Counted from the first letter of the stretch, positions 38,622 to 61,349 are shown. The stretch is DNA of 64,000 nt from Siphlonurus alternatus (GCA_949825025.1 OX463782.1:25756773-25820772), one strand, 5' to 3'. Translations and numbers: made by a program. Notes: generated from the letters alone by a model not told the origin.

Positions 38622-41600
38622 AGGAGTATTGTTAACAATACAACAATAATGTATTCAGTTACTAAACAAACATTAATCAAAAAAGTATATACAATATGAT
38701 GTAATGAAAGTGATGTAATCAGAGTGCACTAGTTTCCAATTTTTCAAAGTGTTTTTAAAGTTCTTGTGTGGTAAGTAAGTAAGTATAATTCAATGCCATG
38801 TCAGTTATTACTAATTAGGCTTTTAGTCATACAACTTGTGCTTATAATTGTTCGTTTTTCTTTCTTGGTGGTTTAGTTTTGCTTGAAAACTCGTTGCAAC
38901 AACTCCGCTAAAAGTCAAAGGAAAACTAATGCGTTGTGAAGTTTATTGAAAATTCATCATTTTTAATTGAAGAAATGTTATAGATGTGATTTTTTTTTGT
39001 AAGGAGTGATTTTTGTTGTTCTTTTTACTTTCGACAGTGGTATTTTTTTTTTCATAAATACATATAATATAAAATATATATATATATATATTTTTTTTTT
39101 AATCTGCATGCCACTCTTTTGCAGCTACATGTAAGTAATTGAAAATATAGTAATTTTAATTTTACAGCAATTATTAAGAACATAATAATTTTATCCTCGA
39201 AGATAATACTGAAGTAACTTTTTTTTAATATTTTTGAATTTTGATTTTGTAAAATTTAGTAAGGTTATTTATTTTTTATTCAGTGGATGTGCTTCAAACA
39301 AAATTTATGCTCCAGCTCCATTTAGTATTATATATAAATATATGAAAATCGCTTAACCAGACTAAATTACAACCATTAGATTCTTGAAACTGCATTTTAG
39401 ATGCCTGAACGCTTTATAATTAGAACCGACATTAGTTCTGCAATGCTAACACCACTTAATCGAGTATTTTATGGGGCTAAACACGTGTAGTATAAAATTG
39501 TGCTAAAAAAAAAGCTAAAAAAAAAGCTAAAAAAATTATGAATACCCAAGGACCATTATCAGTATATAGTGCGTCATTGTAATAATAATAATGAATGCAC
39601 AGGATGCTTTATTAATTGAAGACAATCGATAGTAATTTAGATTGTGATCGTCTTGGAAATTAATAAATTAATAGTTCTATTAATTTGTAATTTGTTATTA
39701 ATTTGATAATTTGTATTAATATTAATATAAAGTCATTTTAATTTCAGTTCTCAAAATGTAAAAATTTCTTTTTATTCGTCATTATTTTGCATGCGTTACA
39801 GAAAAAATATCTCCATATCATATGATATATGAACAATGGTATATAATTACACTGTATATTTTAACTTTTTAATCCGGATGTGAAAGAAAAACAAATTATC
39901 AATGGTTTGAAATCTATGACGGTGCTTAATTATAATAGGTAAGAGAAAGTATACGCACTGAACAAATATAATTACATTAAAAATCAATAGAGCATATTTT
40001 TTATCGTTATCGATTCTCCATACGTTCTGTTTCAAAAGAGTTCCGATTTAGTTAAGAGAATTATTTAGAAGGACAAACAAACACTTACAGGATCTCAATT
40101 TGTTTCAAAATGCTGTCAAAATTAAAGCTATAATCTTAAGTTCATTCGAATCTTATACGTACTTTTATTAGCAAAATGTTTTCCCCTTGAAGTGCAGTTA
40201 ATGGATGATGACCGATGATGGCACATTTCGTCAAAAGTTTGAAAAAAAAAAAAAAAAAACTCCCTCCGGAAGTAGTCAGATGAGTGTTCTTGTGTTTTAT
40301 CAAATAGACACAAGGCGTATCTGTCATCATATTAAATATCGACTTGAGATATATAGGGCAGAATTTACAATATATAATGTTTAAAATTTTAAATACGATT
40401 AGGAAATACAACAACTTTTCGTATGTATTCGTTTACTTTAATTTTAAGGGCTGGCATAATTTACAACTTTAACAATAAATAACGAATACGAAAATTTTAA
40501 CATTATTAGTTGAAATTTTTAAAGGAAACAAATTATATTTAATTTGAGCTATATATTTTGATTAATTTAATTTAATGAGCTATTGGAGAAAACGAAATTA
40601 TGTGCTTCATATTTTTTATATTAAAATAAATAAAACTGAATAAAATAACATCAGACGTTGCTTTTAAAAGAATTCAGACCCCATAATCTCCACCGAGAAA
40701 TTCAACAAAATCACACCAGTTGAATAAAATGTAAATAATAATTTAAGTTATAAAAAGGTTGAAACGTTTGTCAAAAGATGGCATTAGTGTGAATTATCCT
40801 CGATCGTGTAAGACCTAAAAAAAAATACAAGAGGATAAAAAAGTTAGTTCGATTTTTTATGAGTTTAGATGACATCATGTTCAGGAGAAACGAGATAAGT
40901 ACGCCGTCATGCGGAGGTGTTTTACGTGAGTTTGACCCCTGGGGCCGGGTCAGACATGGGGTCGGTCGCTCGTGGCAGCCTCAAGTTTCACGCACTAGAC
41001 GCTCGTTAAAGTCTCCGCGGCATGCCACCACTCGTGTCATTGAAGTTTCTAATTATAATATGAATATATTATACGACCATATACGAGTACGTAAACTGGG
41101 ACGTTCTTACTATTTTTTGTTTGGAAATATTATCACGGAAATACGATTATAGAGAAAAAGGAATAATTTTAATGAAATATAATATTTAACAGTAGTAAAA
41201 TGGAGAATGGTAATAACATCAATGTTAATTGTAATTTATTAATACTTGATGTCAGCTATAATTGCCTATATTAGTGGTACCATATGGAAACGTATGTTTC
41301 ATCATTATTTCTGTTTAGTTCAATATTATTTTTTTCTTCTCTTGAATATTAAAATAATTTTTAGTTTTTAGAAGTAAACTTTCAGACCTCACGAAGAGAT
41401 GCTTAACACATGCCATGCCACAAAGTCGTTTTAAACATCTAGAGATAAGAAATAGAGCAGGTCTCAAATACAGCTTAATTTTTTTTTATAGAAAAAAAAG
41501 CGAATTTTCACCGACACATTAATATATAATTTTTTTTTCTTATAATTTGTATATTTTTTTAATTATTTAACGATAAGATAAAACAAAAAATATAACGAAT

Positions 41601-41770
41601 TTTCTTCTTTTTTTTATTCTCACTTCATGAGTACTCACCATATGAAATTATATCATATGAGTTGTTAAAACTGGTCCATCCAGAAGACTGCATGATCATC
41701 AGAGCTGTCTGGAAGGATAGCGGGTCATTTTTACCAAACATGACGTTAGCTATAGCGTGCAAGAATGTGC

Positions 41771-41772
<2 letters not shown>

Positions 41773-41814
<42 letters not shown>
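41773..41814. repeat. (AT)n microsatellite
   Basis: A pure AT dinucleotide run of about 42 bases. Confidence 0.9.
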
Positions 41815-41817
<3 letters not shown>

Positions 41818-42284
41818 GTAAAAATAAAAAAAATAATAGTAAAAAAAGAAATATATACATTACAACTACAAGTTAAGTTAAAAATAATAAATAAAAAAAT
41901 GTCATCTTCTCATGTATGGAGTAAGGCCTTGGGTATCGAATGTTGATGGACGGTGGGGTTATAAAATGGGTTTTTAAACTTCTTAGATGACACAGAAAGG
42001 AAAAGAGGGGAGGTTACCTGGACAGGATTACAATCCATCCAGTTTTCTGTTCTCTATAGCTCTCTCAGTCACTTTACCACTACGAGTGAGTTAGTAGTGC
42101 AGACTTCACATAATATAAAATATAACCGGACGTATATATTTAATATTGTTAAAATCGTGAATATTTCAACATATAATTTTATATGTGATTATATACTATT
42201 ATATAACCATCAATAACCATCATTCTTACATTTACAATAAATTTTATATTGTATAGAAATTATATTCTCTCAATAAATAAATCC

Positions 42285-42501
42285 TGACGTCATCCAATTT
42301 AAAGACGTAAATCGAGGCGGAAATTTATTGCGGTTTGAGTGTCAGTGGTCAAGGGCGTGTGAGATGGCGCATGACGAGGCTCCAGGACGGAGGGGATGAG
42401 GCGCCGGCGCTGGAGACGATAGCTTACGTCACTGGCATCACGAGTATGCGTACGGCAGGACGACCCGAGCCCCCCTAAGCAGACTCTATCATCTGCACCA
42501 G
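42285..42501 (+). promoter_or_regulatory. putative promoter and 5' UTR exon of gene B
   Basis: In order: a perfect CRE-like TGACGTCA (42285-42292), CCAAT at 42294-42298, a TCAGT initiator match with A at 42344, a CpG-rich transcribed block, and a CAG/GTACTC donor at 42501/42502. Gene B's first coding exon starts with a strong acceptor 22 bases before its ATG, so an upstream spliced exon is needed. This block would give a 6.1-kb first intron. The putative leader holds three short upstream reading frames, the first at 42364-42399 (11 codons). The link to gene B is inferred from splice logic only. Confidence 0.45.
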
Positions 42502-43074
42502 GTACTCAAGACGTTGTTATAATCTACTCTTTGGAAATAAGTCTTCTGCATGACTTGCTTTATGAAACTAAATACGTAATTTGAGATGTTCACTTTAAAA
42601 TACTTTCGAAAATTGAAGAAAATTTCAATGACAATTTTATCCTTGTCTTGATTGTTAATTTTTTATATTATTTATTACTGCATAAAAATATTAATCAATA
42701 ATAATATAAAAAAAATACAAAAACATGTGTTTTTAACCATATGTGCACATTTGTCATGTTTGTTTAATTGAACATGAATTATTAATTTCACTGCATTGTT
42801 CATGGTCAAATTCAAATTTCTTTTTCATATAGACTTGAAAGTTACAAAGTGAATATCTCATGCTAATTTCATGCAAAGACATCTGGTGGATGATGTGGCT
42901 ATGTATTGCAGTTGGTATTTTTAACATTGAATCTTACGAAGAATACTCCTTATTTAAAGTGAATGCACTTTTAAATGCACTCAAACTCACAGTTGTTACA
43001 AGCTTGGTTCAAAAGGAAGAAATATTTGTTTTTGTTTAAGTCAATTGAGTTTTTTTTATACATTACTATTCCAG

Positions 43075-43186
43075 GTATTGCCCACGTCACTTTTGCACAA
43101 CAAGTTGCATATCTTTCAGGCGCTATGAAATTAAAACCTAAGAATAAAAAAAGACAAAAATTTCTTAATTTAGCAACCAGATTTAT
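43075..43186 (+). other. cryptic internal exon candidate
   Basis: A T-rich tract ending in ATTCCAG and a TAT/GTAAGC donor bracket a 112-base open segment. It encodes IAHVTFAQQVAYLSG followed by a Lys-rich stretch. It would enter in phase 1 and leave in phase 2. Codons are AT-rich, unlike gene A and B exons. It may be an alternative exon, an exon of another gene, or chance. Confidence 0.2.
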
Positions 43187-46078
43187 GTAAGCCCATTCTA
43201 TATATTAAAATCTAAACCTTTGGGTAATAAACCAGCAGGACAAAAAATAACTGGTTCATCTTTGTAATTTAATTTTTTAATGATTAATTATTGACTATGC
43301 AAAAAAATAAAAATAATAATTTTTATAGAAAAAAGTAACACTAGTGTATTGTTATATTGCCTAAAAAATTATGTGTTATTTTTATTTTGAAATAGTTAAC
43401 TGTATTATTATTGTTAAATGGCCTAATTACATTATAATTTCTATCATAAAGCCGTCCATTGAAGTAAAACTAAAATGTATTAGATGTATATGAACAAAGT
43501 ACATGACAGTAGTAAAATATGCAACAATATTGGAATATATGCATGACGAGTGGTTTTGAAAGCAAATGTTTGAGCTTAGGGAACTGACCCTTCCTAAATT
43601 TGGCGAGGTAAACACGGCAGCGGGCGTCTCACTAGGTTAGCAGCAGAGATGACCTGGATGTCGGGGCGCTCATGGAAGTACCGTGGAAGGTGCAAGCAAG
43701 CGGGCGGGCTCCTAGTGTGGAAGAGAGTAGCACAGTAGCTAGCAGCCCGCGGGGAACCGACCGCCTCTCGTGCGTAATCTTCCGCCGAGGTGATCAGCGC
43801 AAAAACCGCGACCAGAGAGAACATTACATCAAGATTTTTTCTTTTGAAATAAGTAATTAGCTCTGGATTTTTTTTTTATAAACCTTTATAAAAAATTAAT
43901 AACTTGAATGAGGAGGAACTTGTATGATTTCTTGGTGGAATTTGAAAAATAAATTTAATTTATTTTTTACTTCATATACTGCCTAAACTATTTTTGTTTT
44001 AAATATACCAAATTTTAAAACTGGATTTCTTCTATCTATGAATAACAATAATTCACTCACATTAAAGCTTCAAAATTCTATCAAAGAAGAACCACTTAGC
44101 TCTCTTAATTTTACTGAAATCTCCAGATACCAGCTGACAGGAGCTTAATTAATTTTCAGTATAGAAATAAAATCAAAATTTAAGTTACAATTCTGAAAGT
44201 ATTTTTCTGAACAAATCCGTAATTTTAAAGCTATAAATAATATATAGAAATTTAATTATGTAAATATTGGAGAAATTGCATGTGACTCTCTTCTGTGTAC
44301 ATAAAATAAATAATACTTCATGCTTGACACATAAAATTTATATTTGCACATTCAATATAATATATACTTTCATTTAATTTAACTAAAAGAAAATCAAGAG
44401 AAATTTTTAGTAACTTAAAGTAATTAATTTAGCGTGTATCCGTATAATAAGTACTTCTAATCATTGTTCATATAGACAGTTCTTATTTTTTTGTAACCTA
44501 AATACTCTAACTAAAAAGATTGAATCAATAAATGATGTTAACATACCATTTTTTTTTTCTTCTCTTCTTTCGGTTTAGCATAAACAAAGCTGTCAATTAT
44601 TTGAGGTTAAGAGAGCTTTGAGAGGTTTGTTGGGTCGTCATGGTCTCTTTAACTGATGGTTTTCCTCCTCGCAGTTTGCAAAATCGTGGGGAGTCAGGAA
44701 TGATGATGGTTCGGTCAGGCCATACAACTAAAACAATGCATCAGTGATTTTTAAATCTTTCACACGATTCGGTAAATCACGCAACAGATGAAACCGTGAT
44801 TCAATAGAATTCTTTATGTTTCTTCAAGTGTAAAAAATCACTCAAAATGTCCAATCTTATTAGCAGTCATTAAAGTAATTTAATGGAGCTAGTAAAAAAT
44901 TAGCTATGCAATAAAATATACTTTTATTACTTGGTATCTAGTTAAATAAAATGAAGAACCACAATAACTTTGTGGATGTGGAATTTTTTCCTCTTTATTT
45001 GATTTAAAAATACTTGTCTAGATATTTTGCAAACTGATTAATTGTACTAATGAAATAAGGTTTTATAAAATTCTTTGTTTATCAACGATATTGGTTTGAG
45101 TTCTTTTAAATATACGTATATTATATCTCAAGATAAAAAATTAAATAAATAATTTTTAATTTGTATAGTAAAATTATTGATTAAAATTGCACTTAACATA
45201 CTTCTTAACCACAAAAGTCTAATTAAGATGTTTAGGGTATAATTATTTTTTTAAATGAAGAAGCACGAAATAGCTTTTGAAATTGTGCATTAAATATATT
45301 TTGTAAAAACATATTAATACTTCAAAAGTTTATAAATAAATACATTTTATCTCCAAAACATACTTTATTTTACTTTCAGTTTAAATGTTTAAATATTAAA
45401 ATCAAAGTTTTTGTAAATTAGTTTCAAGATTTAAACGAGTTAATTAAATATGATTAATTTTTAATGGTCAAGAATTTGTGAGTCAGTTATGTAAAGAAGA
45501 TATTTACCTTATTTTAAATAAGTTGAAATTTTCTTCATGAAATTGTTTTTTCTTTGTGTTTTTTATTTTCGGAACGAGGAATTCAAGTTAAGTTAATGAA
45601 TGAACACATTAATCAGTGAATGGACTGCTCATCAATCTTTTTCATTTACCCCATGGCATGGACATTTATTTCAGTATTTTACTGTAGTATCTGTAATGTT
45701 ATATATTATTGTATTTTGCCATTTTTTAATCCTCTAACACTCTCAAATAAAGGGGAAAGACTATGTCATAATCATGCAAAGTCTTTTCTTATGCTTGCGT
45801 GTTAAATATTTGCATGAATATGACGTCACAGAGCGTTTTGCAGTACGATTTTAAGGGTGTTAGACTTAGAGGGTATGAAACAATCTGAAAATATTGAAAA
45901 TACATAACTCGAAGTCCTCTTATCAAAATTTGCAATAAAATTTTCCATATAACTCTACATGAAAAATGTTTCTTTCAGTAACAACAAATTTCTAATTAAA
46001 ATATACACACATTAATTTTATATTATAAACTAAAACTAATAAAATCTTGCAGGCCACTTCTGCTCTAAAACATAATAA

Positions 46079-46218
46079 GGGGCATTCACAAAGTCTTAAG
46101 GCCACATTTAAGGCTCGATAATTTAAAGCTTGATTTTAGACGTGTTTTTTAGACCCAAAATTTCTGGTCTTAAATTATTGAGCCTTAAATGTGGACTTAA
46201 AGTTTTGTGAATGCCCCT
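46079..46218. mobile_element. 140-bp palindromic MITE (GGGGCATTCAC family)
   Basis: The left arm GGGGCATTCACAAAGTCTTA, with CCACATTTAAGGCTC inside it, is matched by the inverse arm ending GTGAATGCCCC. The flanks allow a TAA target duplication (46076-46078 and 46219-46221), as in Harbinger-type elements. A degraded relic is at 17431-17546. Confidence 0.75.
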
Positions 46219-47433
46219 TAATTTAACTCAATATGCTTCAGTCGTATTTATATAATGTGTGTGTGTCTCATGAAACGTATGACCCCAAAATTTGACTGTA
46301 ATAAATCAAGATAGTAGATATGTTTAAAATTGTGACTTGTACTCGGAAAGCACAGTTTCATTTTTTTAATAAATTCAGTTCTTTTTACACATTTTTCTTT
46401 TGTTTGTGAAAATTTCAATTTCAATACATTTTTTTTTATCCTTTATAGGGTTTATCGCAATGAAAGCCATGGGAAAGCAGATATATGAAACAAAGAAATT
46501 ATTTTTAGAAAGTAAAATTATGGTTATTCTGAATACATATAATATAATAAATTGACGGGAAATTTTTATTTTTGCTGATTTGTATTCTTAATTTAAAGTC
46601 CACTCACGCAGCAATTTGACTTTTGTAGCTCTCTCGTGACACCCACCAGTAGAATCTTCCTTTCTTTTCAATGTATTCAACTTGAGTGTTTAATTTTTCA
46701 TTGTCATCCCATAATAAAATCAAGGAAAATAAACTTACTAAAATTCTTTCTAAACTTATTAACTAAACATTAAAAAAAAAAATGTGTTAAGTTTTGCCGT
46801 AATGTATATTTTTTTCTAGTTTATGATTATAGAAGGCGTTGTAAATTAAATACTTAATAAGTGTCATGTGTGGGACTTAATAAATACTTAATTCAAAATT
46901 ATAATTGCTTTGCTCATTGAATGGTAAAAATGTATTAAATTATAAAATAATATTTTCTAGTTTTTCTGCACATATTAAAAAATATACATTTTATAATTCT
47001 GTGTAAAATTAAAATCTACATTAAAATAAGTCTGTTTTCACGTTACATACATTTTTTATTCATTGCATTACTTATTCTTTTTTTTTTAATTGCGTTTAAG
47101 TGTATTAAAATATTCGCATTGTGAATTATTTCCATTGCAATATCACTATTTTTTTTTTAATTCAGTCAATAATAAGTGCATGATGCATTCTTCTCCTCCC
47201 CTCCCTTCCTCCTGACAGTCGTATCGTAACGTATGAGAATTAGGGCTCCAATATATACAGAGTATGTACTGTACAAAGTTATAATTCTTATAAAACTTTA
47301 ATTCTGTAACAACAGACCGAGTATTAAATATGCGTACATTATTTTAGTCTATGTTTGCCATTGAAAATTAGTAATAATTACCAGCCTCTATGCCTTATGT
47401 TGTGTGTATGCAACTCTTCACACATTGTTAAAT

Positions 47434-47840
47434 TTAATTATTTAAATCATGTAATTGTTCAAGCTTTTGGTTCACTGATTTACTGATCCGGGAAGAACTT
47501 CTTGCAAAAGAAAAGGCTTGGTGATAAACAAAGAACATTTTATTTTTGTTTAAATCCAACTTGCCTCTTGTAGTTGTGTTATCCAGCGTATGAATCACTT
47601 CATCTTCTGTATACATAAACTTTTTGGCCTGGCCAATGTCAGTTGCTTTTTTTTTGTACCGTCTGTTTGCTAAATAAGGAGCGCTGTTCGCTCCCGTTAC
47701 ACTGCGAGTCCTCAATGCGCCCTGCGTGTTTCGTCTGCTGCAAATCCAAGACTTCTGCGAAAACGCAGCTCACAACACAATCGAAACTTCCTTATATGGA
47801 ATTTCTGCATCCTCTTTGTTCCATGGAATTTCTCAAGGCA
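47434..47840 (-). pseudogene. degraded minus-strand coding relic, family unknown
   Basis: On the minus strand, a frame from 47715 to a stop at 47434 encodes a 93-residue, charged, non-repetitive C-terminal-like segment (for example KKFMYTEDEVIHTL and NKNKMFFVYHQAFSF). Just upstream another frame carries protein-like sequence (EKFHGTKRMQKFH, then FAADETRRA). The two would join with one frameshift near 47715. It looks like a decayed fragment of a protein, perhaps from a mobile element or a retrocopy. I cannot name the source. Confidence 0.3.
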
Positions 47841-48611
47841 GACACATAAAATGTGACTCCCAATAATTGATATATTTTTTATTGAATATCAGTAATATAA
47901 TCGAAAGACTTGAATTGAAACGGCAAATATTTTATGTTATACTTGAATTGAAAAATAAACATTAAGCATTAAGTAACTCTAAAGTATAAATTTTGTATGT
48001 TTTAAACTCCAGTAAAAAATAGCTTTGTTTTTTTCAATTTTTTATTTAAGAACAAATACACGAATGAATACCTTGTAAAATTCTTAACTGCACCTCTAAA
48101 CTCCATGCAAGCATGACGTTTAGGATTATGACGTACCCCCTTCGTTTTATTTTATTTTTCAGAGCCACTCAGCTATTTTCTACCATAGAATGAGACTTGA
48201 CTTGAAATAAGCTTTGTTGACTTACTGTTGTTTAAAATTAAAAACAATGTACTATTTTTACTATTTTTAGATTACTTTTTATTGTAAGCATAAAAAGCTG
48301 GCACGATATCCAACTGAGGAAAAAATAATTTTTTATTCTCCTGTGGCATATAGTGGCAACATTTTTTTATTATTATTTATTTTGCTTTGTTTATCACTCT
48401 TATAACGTTGCCAACATGACATGTGTATGCATATTAGGATAGCTATTCTCCCCTAAATTGTTCTATATCGTAGCTTTTCATAGAACAATATCAGTAGAAA
48501 TTATCAGAATTTCAGCAATCTGTTACCTAAAGTATACAGAAATCATGTGTAAGTCTGCCTTTTCTGATGTTTTGCTTTTGTGCTTGCAGGGTGCACGTGC
48601 AGTGGGGGGCT

Positions 48612-57986
<9,375 letters not shown>

Positions 57987-58667
57987 GTTCTCCAGTGACG
58001 TCATCAAAAAGTGCACCATAAATCTGCCAATTTAGCCTCGTGTGCCAGTAAACTGAGCCCTTCTGGTATCCAATTCACATGCAATGAGCTCTAAAATTTA
58101 GGGCCTTATACATAGAATTGATTTTTTTTTAAACAATCCTGATTTTCCCTATATAATATATTAGCATCATGTCATTGTTGATCCAAATTAGTTAAATTTA
58201 TTTTGTGCTGAAAATTCTATTTATTAGTTTATTTTAAATTATGACTGAATTGATACCAAGTAAATCCATTTATTTTAGAGAAATTTTAAAATACCAGAAA
58301 AAAAAAATCAAACTTGGACTCATGGAATTAATTATAATATTTAGGTAATCAAGATATTGGTGCTTATATATGTAAGATCGTGTATGTTGTATGTGCCTCC
58401 TCCTAAAAACATTTTATGAGAGAACTTCATGTGATAGAAAAGTGTTGTGTTAAAACGCAAAACTCCTGTAAGAAGTGTTCTCAGTTAGAGATGAGCTTAT
58501 AATTATATAACAACATCAATAATAATTATTATTTAAATATATTCAAGTCCTAGGTGGTGACCAAAATTTATTTAATTATGCACTGAAGCTCAAAGTCATC
58601 CCAACTTTAAAACAATACAAAATAATAATTTATCAAACATATCCTATATATAACAGTAAACAATAAA
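57987..58667 (+). other. gene B 3' UTR candidate region
   Basis: Non-coding AT-rich DNA after the stop codon. AATAAA at 58662-58667 is the first good polyadenylation signal I see. Further AATAAA copies follow near 58722-58733. Confidence 0.55.
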
Positions 58668-60243
58668 AGTATTGTTGTAATTTTGTTTTAAAATAGACCT
58701 ATATCATTGTGAATATTTTTATAAATAAATAAATATAATATATTGTATTTGAATATAAATATAAAATTTTAATGTATTATAGTATTTTTATAAAATATAT
58801 AAATTTATTAAAAAAATTGTTTTGTTTTATTAACTCATTGTAATTTACCTTGATGAAATATTAGCTGAAACCAAGAAATGTCAATACATGTGATGATATT
58901 TAAAAGTAATCAACTAGGTACGTGTTTTCAAATTAAAATTTTTATTCAATCATTTTGGTTGTACAATGACAAACTTGGATTACGTCAATATAAAAATAGT
59001 TTAATTTTTATTTTTAATGTACAACCAGATTGATAAAACATAGCAACAAAAAGAATATTGAAGGAATTTACAACATCAATAGTATTATTATTAATAATAA
59101 CAAAAAAAAAAAAAAAAAACACGATATTTTTTCCTCACGACACAAATAAAACATCAAAGTCATGCAGTAAAATAAGAGGTGTCAATAGCCTACGTATGAG
59201 TATTATATTATACATTACAGTAAGTACAGTACATCACGTTACATACAAATTACCAGTCAAAGTACTTCATATGATTTCTATTTACACGGCGGCTTTCATG
59301 CATACCATGTAAAGGCGTGACTCACGTGAGAGGGTGCATGATCTCAGCAAAGGGAGGGGGTCACATGACGTCACGTGACTACAAGAAGTGTGCCAGGATA
59401 GCCCACTTGTGAACCCTTCTCATCCGTTGTCAGTTCTTCATCTTGACTAGTACTTATTAAATCAACAACAAACCTATAGAATTTCATCTTGCGGTCTTCA
59501 GCAAAAGTTGTCATCTACTTTGTTTACATTAGTAACAATATTAAGTTAATAAGTTTTAGTGTCACTATGTGACATAGTGATTGTTCCGTGACACAACCAC
59601 AAGAATAATAATAAAAAGAAAATAAAGACGGAAGAATTGTGTCGTTTACACACTTGATCAGGCACAATTCTGTTTATTATCTTTATAACTTTCATATTTT
59701 GTGATATTTGACTCTTATTGAGTTACACTCAATAAAATAGTGTGTTAATATCTTAATAAGAAATGAAAAAAAAAGTGAAATTTTAGCCATCGATAAAAAC
59801 ATTTTAATTTGACAAACTTATATTCAAATATTGCCGTGAATAAAAATTATTAATAAATAATTCACTTAAATTTAATTTTCATACCAATTTAAATTAAGGT
59901 ATATTGTAACTACTCTGGTTTACTCTTCTCCCTGTTAATAGTAGTTACAAAATATTAAAAGCGGCTTACCAAACTTGTACCAAACTCACAGCTTTTTTTA
60001 TTTCCTCAAAACTTGCAAATTTAAAAAAAAAAAAAAAAATTAACCATCGGGTCTTTAGAACAGCCACAAAATATGAGTCAAGATTAACGTTTAAACTCTC
60101 CTAAATTTTACATCAAATACTAAATTAATTGCAAATATGTGGATACTAGATACAAACATGAGTATGTTTGAAATAATTATGTTCCGTTTTTAGGGCAGAC
60201 AGTTCTATTTTTAGTTAGTAAAAACTGTGCAAGCATAAAATAG

Positions 60244-60307
<64 letters not shown>

Positions 60308-60540
60308 AATATAAATCTTTATCATGCAATAATTGTAAATTATAAATTCAGGAAGTCATCATCATACAGTACATTAAACTTAAACAAAATGTTAAAATAA
60401 AATAAGATATTATCAAAAGTAGAGAAGTACAAAAGAAAACACTTGCAAGTCATTATTTTAAGTTATGATACGTTTGTTATCTTGGTGTCAATCATCATGA
60501 GCTGTTGACTTTGATGACCTGAAAGCCTGTATGATGATGA
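58668..60540. other. AT-rich intergenic DNA, nothing recognised
   Basis: AT-rich DNA with a small GC-richer patch at about 59310-59440 containing repeated CACGTGA and TGACGTCA-like words. A small inverted repeat, TTGTAACTACT with AGTAGTTACAA, spans about 59905-59951. An (AT)n run lies at 60249-60304. No gene is seen. Confidence 0.5.
60249..60304. repeat. (AT)n microsatellite
   Basis: A pure AT dinucleotide run of about 56 bases. Confidence 0.93.
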
Positions 60541-60870
60541 TGACCTATGACCCGTACACGTGACGTTATAGGAGACAGTCAGGATTATATTCGGCAGTCA
60601 CTCAAGCTTGTATATAAGCCAGGGAAGGTAAGGAGCGCGGGGAGCGAGAAGTGAGGCACTGGACCAGTGCAGGTGGGACGCTGTGGCGGCGGCTGCTATA
60701 GCTGGCACCGTCCCAAGCAGGATCCGTGTCTTCCGCACGCCCGCTGATGCTCTCGCTTGCGCAACACCCCACTCGGAAGCAGCCCCAGGCCGTCTACCTC
60801 CTCATCTTCTACCATCCTTCAGCCTGCCGGCAAAGCTGCGGCCGCCAAACGTCAGACAAAACATTTATCT
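60541..60870 (+). promoter_or_regulatory. TATA-type promoter candidate and possible first exon of a third gene
   Basis: A consensus TATATAAG (60611-60618) sits in a sudden GC-rich block, so transcription would start near 60637-60645. A GTGCAG/GTGGGA donor match follows at 60672/60673. The GC-rich DNA continues to about 60860 with a long frame that lacks an ATG (it opens with GTG), so it is more likely leader than coding. CACGTGACG words occur upstream. Any coding exons would lie downstream, perhaps beyond the window. Confidence 0.4.
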
Positions 60871-61349
60871 ATACATGATTCTTAGAACGGCCTTGTATAC
60901 TCTCACCCAAATTAATTTTTATTACATTTTTTTTTAATGATATGCAAAGAGAAATCTATGGAACTAAATGGATATTATACTGTTAATAAATTTTAAAAGT
61001 ACAATGGATGTTAATCCATCTATCTTGAAGACTAACAGGGAAGTCTTGTCTATAACAGGTTATCTAATTTTTATTTAATTTGACAAGAACATCACCTTTG
61101 TATGCTTTTAATATTCTTTATTCTAAGAACTTACGCTTCAGTGTTTAATAAAAAGAAAAAAATAAAATCTTACGCCTTACTCAGAAGGACGGATGTTTCA
61201 ATTGATTTCAAAGTAGACCGATAAAATCTAGGATGTTAAAAATAAAACTTTCCCAATTTATCAACTTTTTAGTAGGTCCTACAATATTTAGGGAGAAAAG
61301 ATTATTTAATTTACACAACGTTATGAAGATAAATTATAAATAATAATAA

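Larger units (their letters stand above)
33084..42284. other. AT-rich intergenic DNA with scattered GC-rich islands
   Basis: No gene is recognised. GC-rich islands occur at about 33660-33850, 34780-34960, 35940-36130, 37210-37420, 38410-38620 and 40890-41040. The 35940-36010 island contains GAGTTCAAATCG, a weak B-box match that may be a tRNA-derived SINE remnant. The 34780-34960 island has a CCAAG/GTAGCA donor-like site. Islands of this kind may be enhancers, alternative first exons of gene B or unrecognised exons. (AT)n runs lie at about 36263-36282 and 39074-39092. Confidence 0.4.
42502..48589 (+). other. presumed first intron of gene B (non-coding)
   Basis: Mostly AT-rich. It holds a cryptic exon candidate at 43075-43186, a GC-rich island at about 43595-43830, the palindromic element at 46079-46218 and a degraded minus-strand reading frame at 47434-47840. 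The 43595-43830 island has a minus-strand frame starting MFSLVAVFALITSA, but it has no splice support. No other gene content is recognised. Confidence 0.45.

Noticed and set aside
60683..60937. An 84-codon Ala/Pro-rich frame
   Set aside because: It has no ATG (it opens with GTG) and reflects the GC-rich promoter and leader block.
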